DNA from: CAZVWW01 sp964631265
GTDB lineage: Bacteria > Thermotogota > Thermotogae > MWEM01
Length of the DNA stretch: 6,645 bases
Assembly (NCBI GenBank): GCA_964631265.1
Contig: CAZVWW010000122.1
Location: 1-6,645 of the forward strand
Direction: 5' to 3'
Shown piece by piece: positions 1 through 4,743 of the stretch (within the stretch, counting starts at the first letter, position 1; the number at the start of each line of letters is the position of its first letter). The notes under the pieces were generated by a model. That model was not told the DNA's origin. It made no database searches and saw only the letters and a program-made list of their open reading frames with translations. Made by a program: the position numbers and the translations under genes.

Positions 1-641
1 TCATCAAGATAACCGTTCTCAAATACAGCCCGTATATCATCAACCACCGGACAACCGGCACGGCTCAAAATTTCACTGCTCTGATGACCTCTGGCACACA
101 AGATACAGTTGATGCCCATTCTTTCCGCCACTTCATAATCATGGATGGTATCGCCGATCAACAGAATATCTTTGGGGTTCAAATGGTGATTTTGTATGAA
201 TCCAAGTCCGATTTCAACTTTGCCTTTGGCGTAAATATCATCGAGCCCCAGGATATGGTCCATGTATTGTGTCAGGTTGTGTTGATCCAGGAGCCGTTTC
301 AACTGGGCAGTGCTGCTGGCACTCAAAACCCCCTGCTTTAACCCCATACGATGAACGGTTTCCAGATTCTTATACGTATCTTCAAAAACCGTTAGCTCCT
401 TCTCCATCGCATAATACCCGTTCATCCACTCATGGGCGATTGACTCAAACTCATCGTCTCTCTCGATGATCCCGACGCTTTTGTAATACTCGATGACCGG
501 AAAGGTGAAAACAGACCGATAGGTTGTCAGATCAATCGGCTCCTTTTTGTGCTTGACCAGCAACCGGTTCATGTTTTTCAAGCACACATCCACGTCGTTA
601 ATCAGCGTGCCGTTAAAATCCCACAGGATGTATTGTATCAT
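1..641 (-). CDS. HAD-superfamily hydrolase (phosphoglycolate phosphatase-like), 3' end outside the window
   Basis: Reading the minus strand from ATG 641-639 gives 213 codons without a stop before the window edge, so the C-terminus is missing. All four HAD motifs are present. Motif I is DFNGTL (nucleophile Asp8), motif II is LSASST near residue 110, the motif III lysine is in YAKGK, and motif IV is LIGDTIHDYEVA. A helical cap between motifs I and II gives the phosphoglycolate phosphatase/beta-phosphoglucomutase architecture. The family hydrolyses small phosphate esters in the cytoplasm using Mg2+; the substrate cannot be told. The second Asp of the usual DxDGT is Asn10, a variant I also recall from annotated Bacillota HAD proteins. 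The start follows an AAAAGGGG ribosome site (647-654) with a 5-nt spacer and lies 2 nt after the stop of the upstream serine hydrolase, so the two are almost certainly co-transcribed and perhaps translationally coupled. Confidence 0.88.
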   Translation of the reverse strand, partial: MIQYILWDFNGTLINDVDVCLKNMNRLLVKHKKEPIDLTTYRSVFTFPVIEYYKSVGIIERDDEFESIAHEWMNGYYAMEKELTVFEDTYKNLETVHRMGLKQGVLSASSTAQLKRLLDQHNLTQYMDHILGLDDIYAKGKVEIGLGFIQNHHLNPKDILLIGDTIHDYEVAERMGINCILCARGHQSSEILSRAGCPVVDDIRAVFENGYLD

Positions 642-643
642 CG

Positions 644-1642
644 CTACCCCTTTTCCTTAAATGCTTTGCTGATCTCCTGAAAAACCTTCCAGACATTGTC
701 GCCGAAGTTACTGACCGACGTGATGAGGAGGTCTTTTCCTGGATCATATACGGAATAAAAGCTCACGCCGGGGTCACAGCCTTCAAAATGGTAACTGAAA
801 GCCCCGTTTTTCTTTTCATCGAGCCATATGCCGTAACCATAGCACTTTTCAGCCACCTGGGGCGACAGCATCTTGTTCACCATATTGGAAGAGATCAGCT
901 GATGGTTCAATAATTTATCCCAAAAGTCCTCAACATCCGCAACGGTTGTAAAGGCTCCGCCGGCTCCTGTTCCCTTGGCATCAACGCTGAAGATGTTGGT
1001 GTAGTATTCTCTTCTGTTTTTATCATAAATATAGGCATTCGCGCATTTGGCCGGAAGCCTGTCCAGTTCATAATACCCGGTATCGCTCATACCGGCCGGC
1101 TCAAAAACGTTCTTTTTCAGGTAAACGTCAAACGCCAACCCCGTTATGGCCTCAATGATGAGACCGAGGACCACAAACCCGCTGTTGTTGTACTGAAATT
1201 TCTCACCGGGTTCGTACATCATGGGCTTGTCGATGAAAAGCGGCAGTAAATCTTTTGACGTCCTGATTTTGTAATTGGGAAAGTGCTCCCATAACCCGGC
1301 ATACTCATCCATCACCGATTCGTCGAAATAATCCGGTATCCCGGAGGTATGATTGAGCAACTGCCGGACGGTGATATTGAGATCAATCGCCCCCAAATTA
1401 AATGCCAGCACATCTCCTATGCGGGTTTCAAAAGACAGTTTACCTTTCTCAATCAACTGCAAAACGGCCACAGCGACAAATGCCTTCCCGGCGGAGGCCG
1501 TGGGGAACTTTGTGTCCATCCCGTTTGGGACTTTATTGGGTAAATCCGCATAGCCAAAGGGCTTTTGGAATATTCTCTCCCCATTATGCTTAATCGAGAC
1601 CACCCCGTTAAACCTTTCATCAATTACCTGTTCATAATTCAT
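644..1642 (-). CDS. Serine hydrolase, beta-lactamase/class C (penicillin-binding-protein-like) family
   Basis: This is a 332-aa protein in the beta-lactamase-related serine hydrolase superfamily, whose members are esterases, D-amino-acid peptidases or carboxypeptidases and seldom true beta-lactamases. In this numbering the SxxK nucleophile motif is S50-A-G-K53, followed by the family signature LLNHTSGIPDY near residue 95. The second catalytic motif YxN is Y151-N-N153. The third motif region reads HFEGCDPGVSF; aligned with the usual GHxGGxPG, the HxG histidine appears to be Phe, so substrate use may differ. There is no signal peptide or membrane segment, so a cytoplasmic location is inferred. 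I chose ATG 1642-1640 because GAGGGGAG (1650-1657) lies 7 nt upstream. ATG 1678 would add 12 residues but has GAGGGTGG almost touching it. It is the first gene of an operon with the HAD phosphatase. The physiological substrate is unknown. Confidence 0.9.
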   Translation of the reverse strand: MNYEQVIDERFNGVVSIKHNGERIFQKPFGYADLPNKVPNGMDTKFPTASAGKAFVAVAVLQLIEKGKLSFETRIGDVLAFNLGAIDLNITVRQLLNHTSGIPDYFDESVMDEYAGLWEHFPNYKIRTSKDLLPLFIDKPMMYEPGEKFQYNNSGFVVLGLIIEAITGLAFDVYLKKNVFEPAGMSDTGYYELDRLPAKCANAYIYDKNRREYYTNIFSVDAKGTGAGGAFTTVADVEDFWDKLLNHQLISSNMVNKMLSPQVAEKCYGYGIWLDEKKNGAFSYHFEGCDPGVSFYSVYDPGKDLLITSVSNFGDNVWKVFQEISKAFKEKG

Positions 1643-1649
1643 CCAATCG

Positions 1650-1657
1650 CTCCCCTC
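1650..1657 (-). promoter_or_regulatory. Ribosome binding site deciding the serine hydrolase start
   Basis: On the minus strand GAGGGGAG precedes ATG 1642-1640 by 7 nt, the expected spacing. This favours the shorter 332-aa protein over the 344-aa reading from ATG 1678. Confidence 0.7.
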
Positions 1658-1686
1658 AAAAAATATACCTTGCACCATCCACCCTC

Positions 1687-1703
1687 AAACACCCCGGGTA
1701 TTT
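1687..1703 (-). promoter_or_regulatory. Short hairpin in the serine hydrolase 5' leader
   Basis: In the minus-strand transcript AAATACC and GGTGTTT (one G-U pair) flank a CGG loop. It falls between the predicted transcription start near 1719 and either start codon. No T run follows on the minus strand, so it is not a terminator; it may be leader structure or chance. Confidence 0.3.
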
Positions 1704-1726
1704 CCTGACTTTTCAACTTCAGGAAA
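1701..1726. promoter_or_regulatory. Perfect inverted repeat at the predicted transcription start (candidate operator)
   Basis: TTTCCTGA (1701-1708) and TCAGGAAA (1719-1726) form a perfect 8-bp inverted repeat with a 10-nt spacer. It touches the -10 hexamer and covers roughly +1 to +19 of the minus-strand promoter, where a repressor would block initiation. It could instead be a 5' RNA hairpin. The binding protein is unknown; the nearest candidate is the divergently encoded PadR. Confidence 0.5.
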
Positions 1727-1754
1727 GTATATCATTTTCCTTGACGTGTATCAA
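1726..1754 (-). promoter_or_regulatory. Sigma-A-type promoter for the serine hydrolase-HAD operon
   Basis: On the minus strand TTGATA (1754-1749) and TATACT (1731-1726) are separated by exactly 17 nt, matching the housekeeping consensus at 5 of 6 positions in the -10 and 4 of 6 in the -35. A start near 1719 would leave a leader of about 77 nt to ATG 1642. Confidence 0.65.
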
Positions 1755-1791
1755 TCAATAAGACGAAACAAGCGAATCATGATGATTGATA
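1749..1791. promoter_or_regulatory. Long-spaced perfect inverted repeat TATCAATCA/TGATTGATA
   Basis: TATCAATCA (1749-1757) and TGATTGATA (1783-1791) are perfect 9-bp inverted arms with a 25-nt spacer. The centres are 34 bp apart, close to three helical turns. The left arm contains the -35 box of the minus-strand promoter and the right arm overlaps the candidate padR start region. This layout fits a shared operator controlling both divergent units, but that is inference. Confidence 0.35.
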
Positions 1792-1800
1792 TCGAAACCG

Positions 1801-1817
1801 TACACGCATCCCGTGTA
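1801..1817. repeat. Small inverted repeat overlapping the large palindrome
   Basis: TACACG (1801-1806) and CGTGTA (1812-1817) can pair around a CATCC loop. The right arm shares GTA (1815-1817) with the 29-bp palindrome, so the two hairpins could not form fully at once. Confidence 0.35.
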
Positions 1818-1843
1818 GAGACGGGTTTCAAACCCGTCTCTAC
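1815..1843. repeat. 29-bp perfect palindromic element (REP/MITE-like)
   Basis: GTAGAGACGGGTTT (1815-1828) and its exact reverse complement (1830-1843) flank a single C, giving a perfect 14-bp stem. Palindromes of this general type, with GTAGAGACGGG-like or GTAGGGGC-like arms, occur in many copies in some bacterial and metagenomic genomes; I recall this from experience and have not searched. No T run follows, so it is not a standard terminator. It is open in the padR frame, reading VETGFKPVST. With one copy in the window, repeat status is inferred. Confidence 0.6.
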
Positions 1844-1855
1844 GGCAGCGGCAAG

Positions 1856-1993
1856 GCTGAAAAAGGGTGTTTTGNNNNNNNNNNNNNNNNNNNNNNNNNN
1901 NNNNNNNNNNNNNNNNNNNNNNNNNNNNNNNNNNNNNNNNNNNNNNNNNNNNNNNNNNNNNNNNNNNNNNNNNNGCTGAAAAAGGGTGTTTTG
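1856..1993. other. 100-N assembly gap flanked by a 19-bp duplicate (probably a false gap)
   Basis: Positions 1875-1974 are exactly 100 N. The 19 bases before (1856-1874) and after (1975-1993) are identical. Removing one copy and the Ns (119 nt) joins the upstream and downstream frames into one PadR reading frame, giving ARLKKGVL joined to EIIILNVL, the usual PadR helix. With the Ns kept, the two sides are out of frame. The contig ends therefore most likely overlap and the Ns do not represent missing bases. Confidence 0.8.
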
Positions 1994-2308
1994 GAAATCA
2001 TCATCTTGAATGTTTTGAGAAAAAAAGACCGATACGGTTATGACATCATAAAAGAAATCTCAAAAAACAGCGATGGTTTTTTTGAATTGAAAGAAGGCAC
2101 GCTTTACCCGCTATTGTATCGACTGAACACAAAAGGTTTAATTGACCATTATTGGGGGACAGAATCCAATGAAGCGGCAAGGCGCAAATACTATCATTTA
2201 ACCGAAAAAGGGGCACAGCAATTAGAAGTGAAGATTGAAAAATGGCATCAGTTGATCCAAACGGTCAATCAATTAATAAACGATAAAAACGGGGAGGAAT
2301 CTTCATGA
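1976..2308 (+). CDS. PadR-family transcriptional regulator, 5' part interrupted by an assembly gap
   Basis: This is a small winged-helix repressor. The core reads LKKGVLEIIILNVL (helix 1), RYGYDIIKEI (helix 2), then the PadR signature EGTLYPLLYRL in the recognition helix, GLI, RRKYYHLTEKG in the wing, and a C-terminal dimerisation helix to the TGA at 2306-2308. PadR proteins bind palindromic operators as dimers and usually repress themselves and a neighbouring gene. The coordinates cover only the sequence right of the N gap. After the probable repair, the frame continues left to ATG 1779 or 1782 (136 or 135 aa) or GTG 1746 (147 aa). TTG 1991 cannot be the true start because it lies inside helix 1. 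No strong ribosome site precedes any upstream start, so the 5' end is unresolved. The TGA overlaps the ATG of the next gene by 4 nt, a typical PadR-HAAS arrangement. Confidence 0.88.
   Translation: MKKGVLEIIILNVLRKKDRYGYDIIKEISKNSDGFFELKEGTLYPLLYRLNTKGLIDHYWGTESNEAARRKYYHLTEKGAQQLEVKIEKWHQLIQTVNQLINDKNGEESS
2291..2298 (+). promoter_or_regulatory. Ribosome binding site of the HAAS-domain gene
   Basis: GGGGAGGA lies inside the end of padR, 6 nt before ATG 2305. It supports that start and independent re-initiation after padR. Confidence 0.75.
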
Positions 2309-3048
2309 AACACAAAAACAGTTTTGAACACTATGCAAATGAAGTCGTTTCGTATTTAGGGTGTTCAGCCAGAAAAGCAGCAACGATAAAAGGCGATATC
2401 CTTCAAAGCCTTGAGCAAAAGAGCGAGCAAACCGGTGAAACCGACCCCGTCAATTTGATGGGCGAGCCGGAAGAAGTGGCCGGGGAATTCATGGAAAACC
2501 TGAACATCACCCCGCAGATGTACCAGTATGAATACAGAAGCAAGACGCACTTCAAGGGCATACCCCTCGTTCATATCAACCGGCGACGCGGAGGAACGGC
2601 GAAAGGGATCATCGCAGTCGGATCCGTCGCTATCGGTGTGATATCGGTGGGCGCCCTTTCCATCGGCGTGCTGTCCCTTGGCGGCATCTCTCTGGGACTT
2701 TGTTTCGCCCTTGGAGGCGTCGCTGCCGGTGGTGTTTCTGCCTTCGGCGGGCTTGCTTTGTCCCTGTTGTATGCCTTTGGCGGAATGGCGATCAGCTTTG
2801 CCTTTTCCTTTGGTGGTTTCGCCCTTTCCAACAACGTGGCAGTCGGTGGATATGCCAGCGGAAAAGAACTGGCCGTCGGTGGTGTCGCTAAGGGATTCAT
2901 CAGCGTCTTCAACCAGAACGGAACCGGCGAGCATCTCTTTGATGCTAATCAATATCCACTGGAAGAGATCATCCGTTCCATCAAAATGATTAAACCGGAA
3001 ACAAGTGATTTTGTTTTGAATATCGTCCGGAATTTCAGCGGATTTTAA
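2305..3048 (+). CDS. HAAS/DUF1700-like domain protein with a long glycine-repeat hydrophobic region
   Basis: This 247-aa protein has three parts. Residues 1-68 are a charged helical domain ending LMGEPEEVAGEFMENL, which matches the LGxPEEIAxEL signature of HAAS/DUF1700 domains; these typically lie directly downstream of a PadR gene and attach to membrane or effector modules. Residues 101-198 lack acidic residues until Glu188 and are very regular. Five-residue units (hydrophobic-Ser-hydrophobic-Gly pattern) run from about 105 to 132. Six tandem 11-residue units follow (133-198), each with GG at positions 5-6 and mostly Ala at position 8. Residues 199-247 are an ordinary hydrophilic tail. The repeat could be membrane-embedded or a beta-solenoid; GGxAxG-type repeats occur in uncharacterised bacterial proteins. 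The repeat DNA is visibly more GC-rich than padR or the MerR gene. The start is firm: it overlaps the padR stop and has a strong ribosome site. Its role is unknown; regulation by PadR is inferred. Confidence 0.85.
   Translation: MKHKNSFEHYANEVVSYLGCSARKAATIKGDILQSLEQKSEQTGETDPVNLMGEPEEVAGEFMENLNITPQMYQYEYRSKTHFKGIPLVHINRRRGGTAKGIIAVGSVAIGVISVGALSIGVLSLGGISLGLCFALGGVAAGGVSAFGGLALSLLYAFGGMAISFAFSFGGFALSNNVAVGGYASGKELAVGGVAKGFISVFNQNGTGEHLFDANQYPLEEIIRSIKMIKPETSDFVLNIVRNFSGF
2701..2898 (+). repeat. Six tandem 33-bp (11-residue) coding repeats
   Basis: The encoded units are CFALGGVAAGG, VSAFGGLALSL, LYAFGGMAISF, AFSFGGFALSN, NVAVGGYASGK and ELAVGGVAKGF, with no insertion between them. The nucleotide copies have diverged, so the period is kept at protein level and is not a recent DNA duplication. 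The regular composition also creates long open antisense frames. Confidence 0.8.
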
Positions 3049-3072
3049 AGACCCGTTTGAAAAGCAATTCCC

Positions 3073-3106
3073 TTTAACCATAATCACGACAGTATATGTT
3101 AGCATA
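3073..3106 (+). promoter_or_regulatory. Possible promoter and operator of the MerR-type gene
   Basis: In the 87-nt space after the HAAS gene, TTTAAC (3073-3078) and TATGTT (3095-3100) are 16 nt apart, a weak sigma-A-like pair. TATG (3095-3098) and CATA (3103-3106) form an imperfect palindrome over the -10. Many MerR genes are autoregulated near such sites, but the match is modest. No terminator is visible between the HAAS gene and this point, so read-through is also possible. Confidence 0.3.
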
Positions 3107-3123
3107 AAAGAAACCAATACATC

Positions 3124-3131
3124 GGGGGTGG
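3124..3131 (+). promoter_or_regulatory. Ribosome binding site for a TTG start
   Basis: GGGGGTGG lies 4 nt before TTG 3136. With the canonical MerR N-terminus KIGEFA directly after the TTG, this fixes the non-ATG start. Confidence 0.6.
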
Positions 3132-3135
3132 CGTT

Positions 3136-4517
3136 TTGAAAATTGGTGAATTTGCCAGGCTTTTTGAGATTAACAAAGAGACGGTCCGCTATTACACGGA
3201 CAAAAAACTGCTTACACCGGTCAAATCGGGAAGCTATTATGATTATAACCAGAACTGCGTGGATGAGATGAAAACCATTTTGAAATTAAAATCAATGAAT
3301 TTTAATCTTGATGAGATTGCCCAATATCTCAAGTTTTTCAGGCTGTCCATTAAAACCCGGCTTCTCATGAAAAAAGAGCTTGTAAAACTGTTCAAAAACA
3401 AAATTGAAGAACTTGATGATAGAATGCACCAGATTAAGACGGCGAGGACAGAGCTTAACAACCGTTTGGAGGAGATTCTCTCCATTGAAGATTATAATGA
3501 GGGGACGGAAGAAACCATCGGATTTCCCGTGGAGTATCTTTCCAAACTCTTCTGTCCGGTTTGCGGAAAAAAGTTGAATATCATCAACGGCGAAATTGCC
3601 ATGAATGATGTCATAGAAGGGCAGTTCAAATGCGAATGCGATTATCAGGCGGCGATCAAGGATGGCGTTCTTGTTTTTGAGGGGGCCCTTTACGACAATA
3701 CCTTTGAGAATGAACCGGAAAAAAAGAACAGTGAGAAAATGCTGCCGCCCGAATATGTCAGCGCTGTTTCCGCCTCTTCCAGATGGTTGCAGNNNNNNNN
3801 NNNNNNNNNNNNNNNNNNNNNNNNNNNNNNNNNNNNNNNNNNNNNNNNNNNNNNNNNNNNNNNNNNNNNNNNNNNNNNNNNNNNNNNNNNNNAATGCTGC
3901 CGCCCGAATATGTCAGCGCTGTTTCCGCCTCTTCCAGATGGTTGCAGGACAAACTGCTGAAAGAGGATTTCAAGGGTAAAGTCATTTTTGACCATTCCAC
4001 CAACTATGGCGTCATGAGCAATCAGCTGATTGACACGTTAACAGATAAAACGTCTGAGTTCACCTATATTGGCCTTGATATCCATTATCATTTAATGAAG
4101 AACTTCAAGAGAATCTTCTCCATGAACAAGATAAAGCCGAAAGCCATCTTTATGGCGGGAAAATTTGATTATATGCCGTTTAAAAGAGAGTTCTTCGATT
4201 TCATCGCATGCAGTGCCAGTTTACAGTCATACAGCATATTCCACAGAGAATTTCCGGTTGAAAAAATCCTTCCGTTCCTCAAAACAGGCGGGAAATGGTT
4301 TGGCAACTTCTTTTGTGTTAAGAATAAAAGAGAAGTATCCGAAGAATACAGGGATAACGCCGAGCTCTTTTGTTGTGATGACCTTAAAGAGGCCTTCTCC
4401 AACTTGAACAGACTGTCATTTATGGATGTGGGGAAAGTCAATGACAAGGGGGAACTGTCCTTCTATTTCAATGAAGAGGCCACCGTTCGTTTTTTCGTTT
4501 TTGCCGGGGAAAAATAG
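3136..4517 (+). CDS. MerR-type HTH regulator fused to a zinc ribbon and methyltransferase-like domain (split by an assembly gap)
   Basis: With 155 nt removed at the N gap, this is one 408-aa protein starting at TTG. Residues 1-38 are a MerR winged helix (KIGEFARLF, ETVRYYTDKKLL). Residues 39-118 continue with further helices ending in a coiled coil for dimerisation. Residues 140-168 carry C140-PVC143 and C166-E-C168, a probable zinc ribbon. Residues 200-408 resemble a class I SAM-dependent methyltransferase: a strand ending in FD234, acidic Asp263 in YIGLDI, FDYMPF (292-297) and FFDFIACSASLQ (301-312), then a C-terminal beta-rich end. The SAM-binding glycine loop is degenerate: DHSTNYG replaces the usual DxGxGxG. 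The C-terminal half may therefore be a ligand sensor, not an enzyme; that is inference. MerR proteins with such C-terminal domains are known in Bacillota. The ligand and target are unknown. It could be co-transcribed with, or independent of, padR and the HAAS gene. Confidence 0.85.
3738..3947. other. 100-N assembly gap flanked by a 55-bp duplicate (probably a false gap)
   Basis: Positions 3793-3892 are 100 N. The 55 bases before (3738-3792) and after (3893-3947) are identical. As given, the two gene halves are out of frame. Deleting one copy and the Ns (155 nt) gives a continuous 1227-nt frame. A 55-bp overlap equals a common assembler k-mer size, which suggests unmerged contig ends. Confidence 0.9.
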
Positions 4518-4527
4518 AGAAACACCC

Positions 4528-4544
4528 GGAGGACACCAACCTCC
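4528..4544 (+). repeat. Small GGAGG/CCTCC hairpin after the MerR-type gene
   Basis: GGAGG (4528-4532) and CCTCC (4540-4544) can pair around a 7-nt loop just downstream of the stop codon. It has no T run and no clear function. Confidence 0.3.
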
Positions 4545-4563
4545 ATGCCCGCCTGGACTGGCG
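4541..4563 (+). repeat. Imperfect direct repeat, copy 1
   Basis: This 23-nt stretch beginning CTCCATGCCC matches 4605-4627 at 20 of 23 positions. In this copy the hairpin potential seen in copy 2 is largely lost; only CCA/TGG and part of GCCC/GGAC can pair. Confidence 0.6.
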
Positions 4564-4602
4564 TACAGATGCGAGAAAGCCAACAACATCCCGAAAATCC
4601 CT

Positions 4603-4629
4603 CGCTCCATGCCCCCCTGGGCTGGAGCG
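4603..4629 (+). repeat. Strong hairpin containing direct-repeat copy 2
   Basis: CGCTCCA (4603-4609) pairs with TGGAGCG (4623-4629). Inside it GCCC (4611-4614) pairs with GGGC (4619-4622), leaving one bulged T and a 4-nt loop. It sits 9 nt before the terminator stem, so it may stabilise the 3' end of transcripts or be a remnant of a small repeat element. Confidence 0.55.
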
Positions 4630-4638
4630 CTGAAACAA

Positions 4639-4662
4639 GAAAACACCCCCCGGGGTGTTTTC
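4639..4662. terminator. Symmetric terminator between convergent genes
   Basis: GAAAACACCCC (4639-4649) and GGGGTGTTTTC (4652-4662) form a perfect 11-bp inverted repeat with CC between; some of the inner C-G pairs must open to form a loop. Each strand ends the stem with TTTT. It lies between the MerR-type gene (plus) and the prolyl oligopeptidase gene (minus), so it can serve both directions. Confidence 0.75.
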
Positions 4663-4743
4663 CTAATTGTATGAAATTGTAATCGCATGTCCTGTCCCCT
4701 TGATTCGTTTCGGAACCTTGAGCGAGGCCTAAGTGAGCGTTAT

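Noticed and set aside
84..469. Plus-strand open frames over the HAD gene
   Set aside because: No recognisable domain or ribosome site; the minus strand carries all four HAD motifs.
1706..1733. A plus-strand padR promoter (TGACTT with TATATC)
   Set aside because: Both boxes match poorly and the pair overlaps the much better minus-strand promoter; no convincing padR promoter was found.
1815..1843. The 29-bp palindrome as an intrinsic terminator
   Set aside because: No T run follows on either strand and it is not positioned at the end of any gene.
1815..1843. The palindrome as a CRISPR repeat
   Set aside because: Only one copy is present, with no spacer-repeat pattern and no cas gene in the window.
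1991..2308. TTG 1991 as the start of PadR
   Set aside because: It falls in the middle of the conserved first helix (LKKGVLEII) and appears only because the false gap cuts the frame.
2365..3117. A 250-aa open frame and a shorter proline-rich one antisense to the HAAS/glycine-repeat gene
   Set aside because: They mirror the repetitive GGx codons of the plus-strand gene, have no ribosome site and low-complexity composition, and the plus strand has clear domain signatures.
3783..4517. A separate methyltransferase-like gene starting at or after the second gap
   Set aside because: The 55-bp duplicate shows this is the C-terminal part of the MerR-type gene; there is no ribosome site or start codon fitting an independent gene.
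4687..4743. Possible transposon remnant around the GGGGACAGGACATG-like sequence on the minus strand
   Set aside because: The phrase resembles sequence seen near some repeat-associated transposases, but there are no terminal repeats, target duplication or transposase fragment here.
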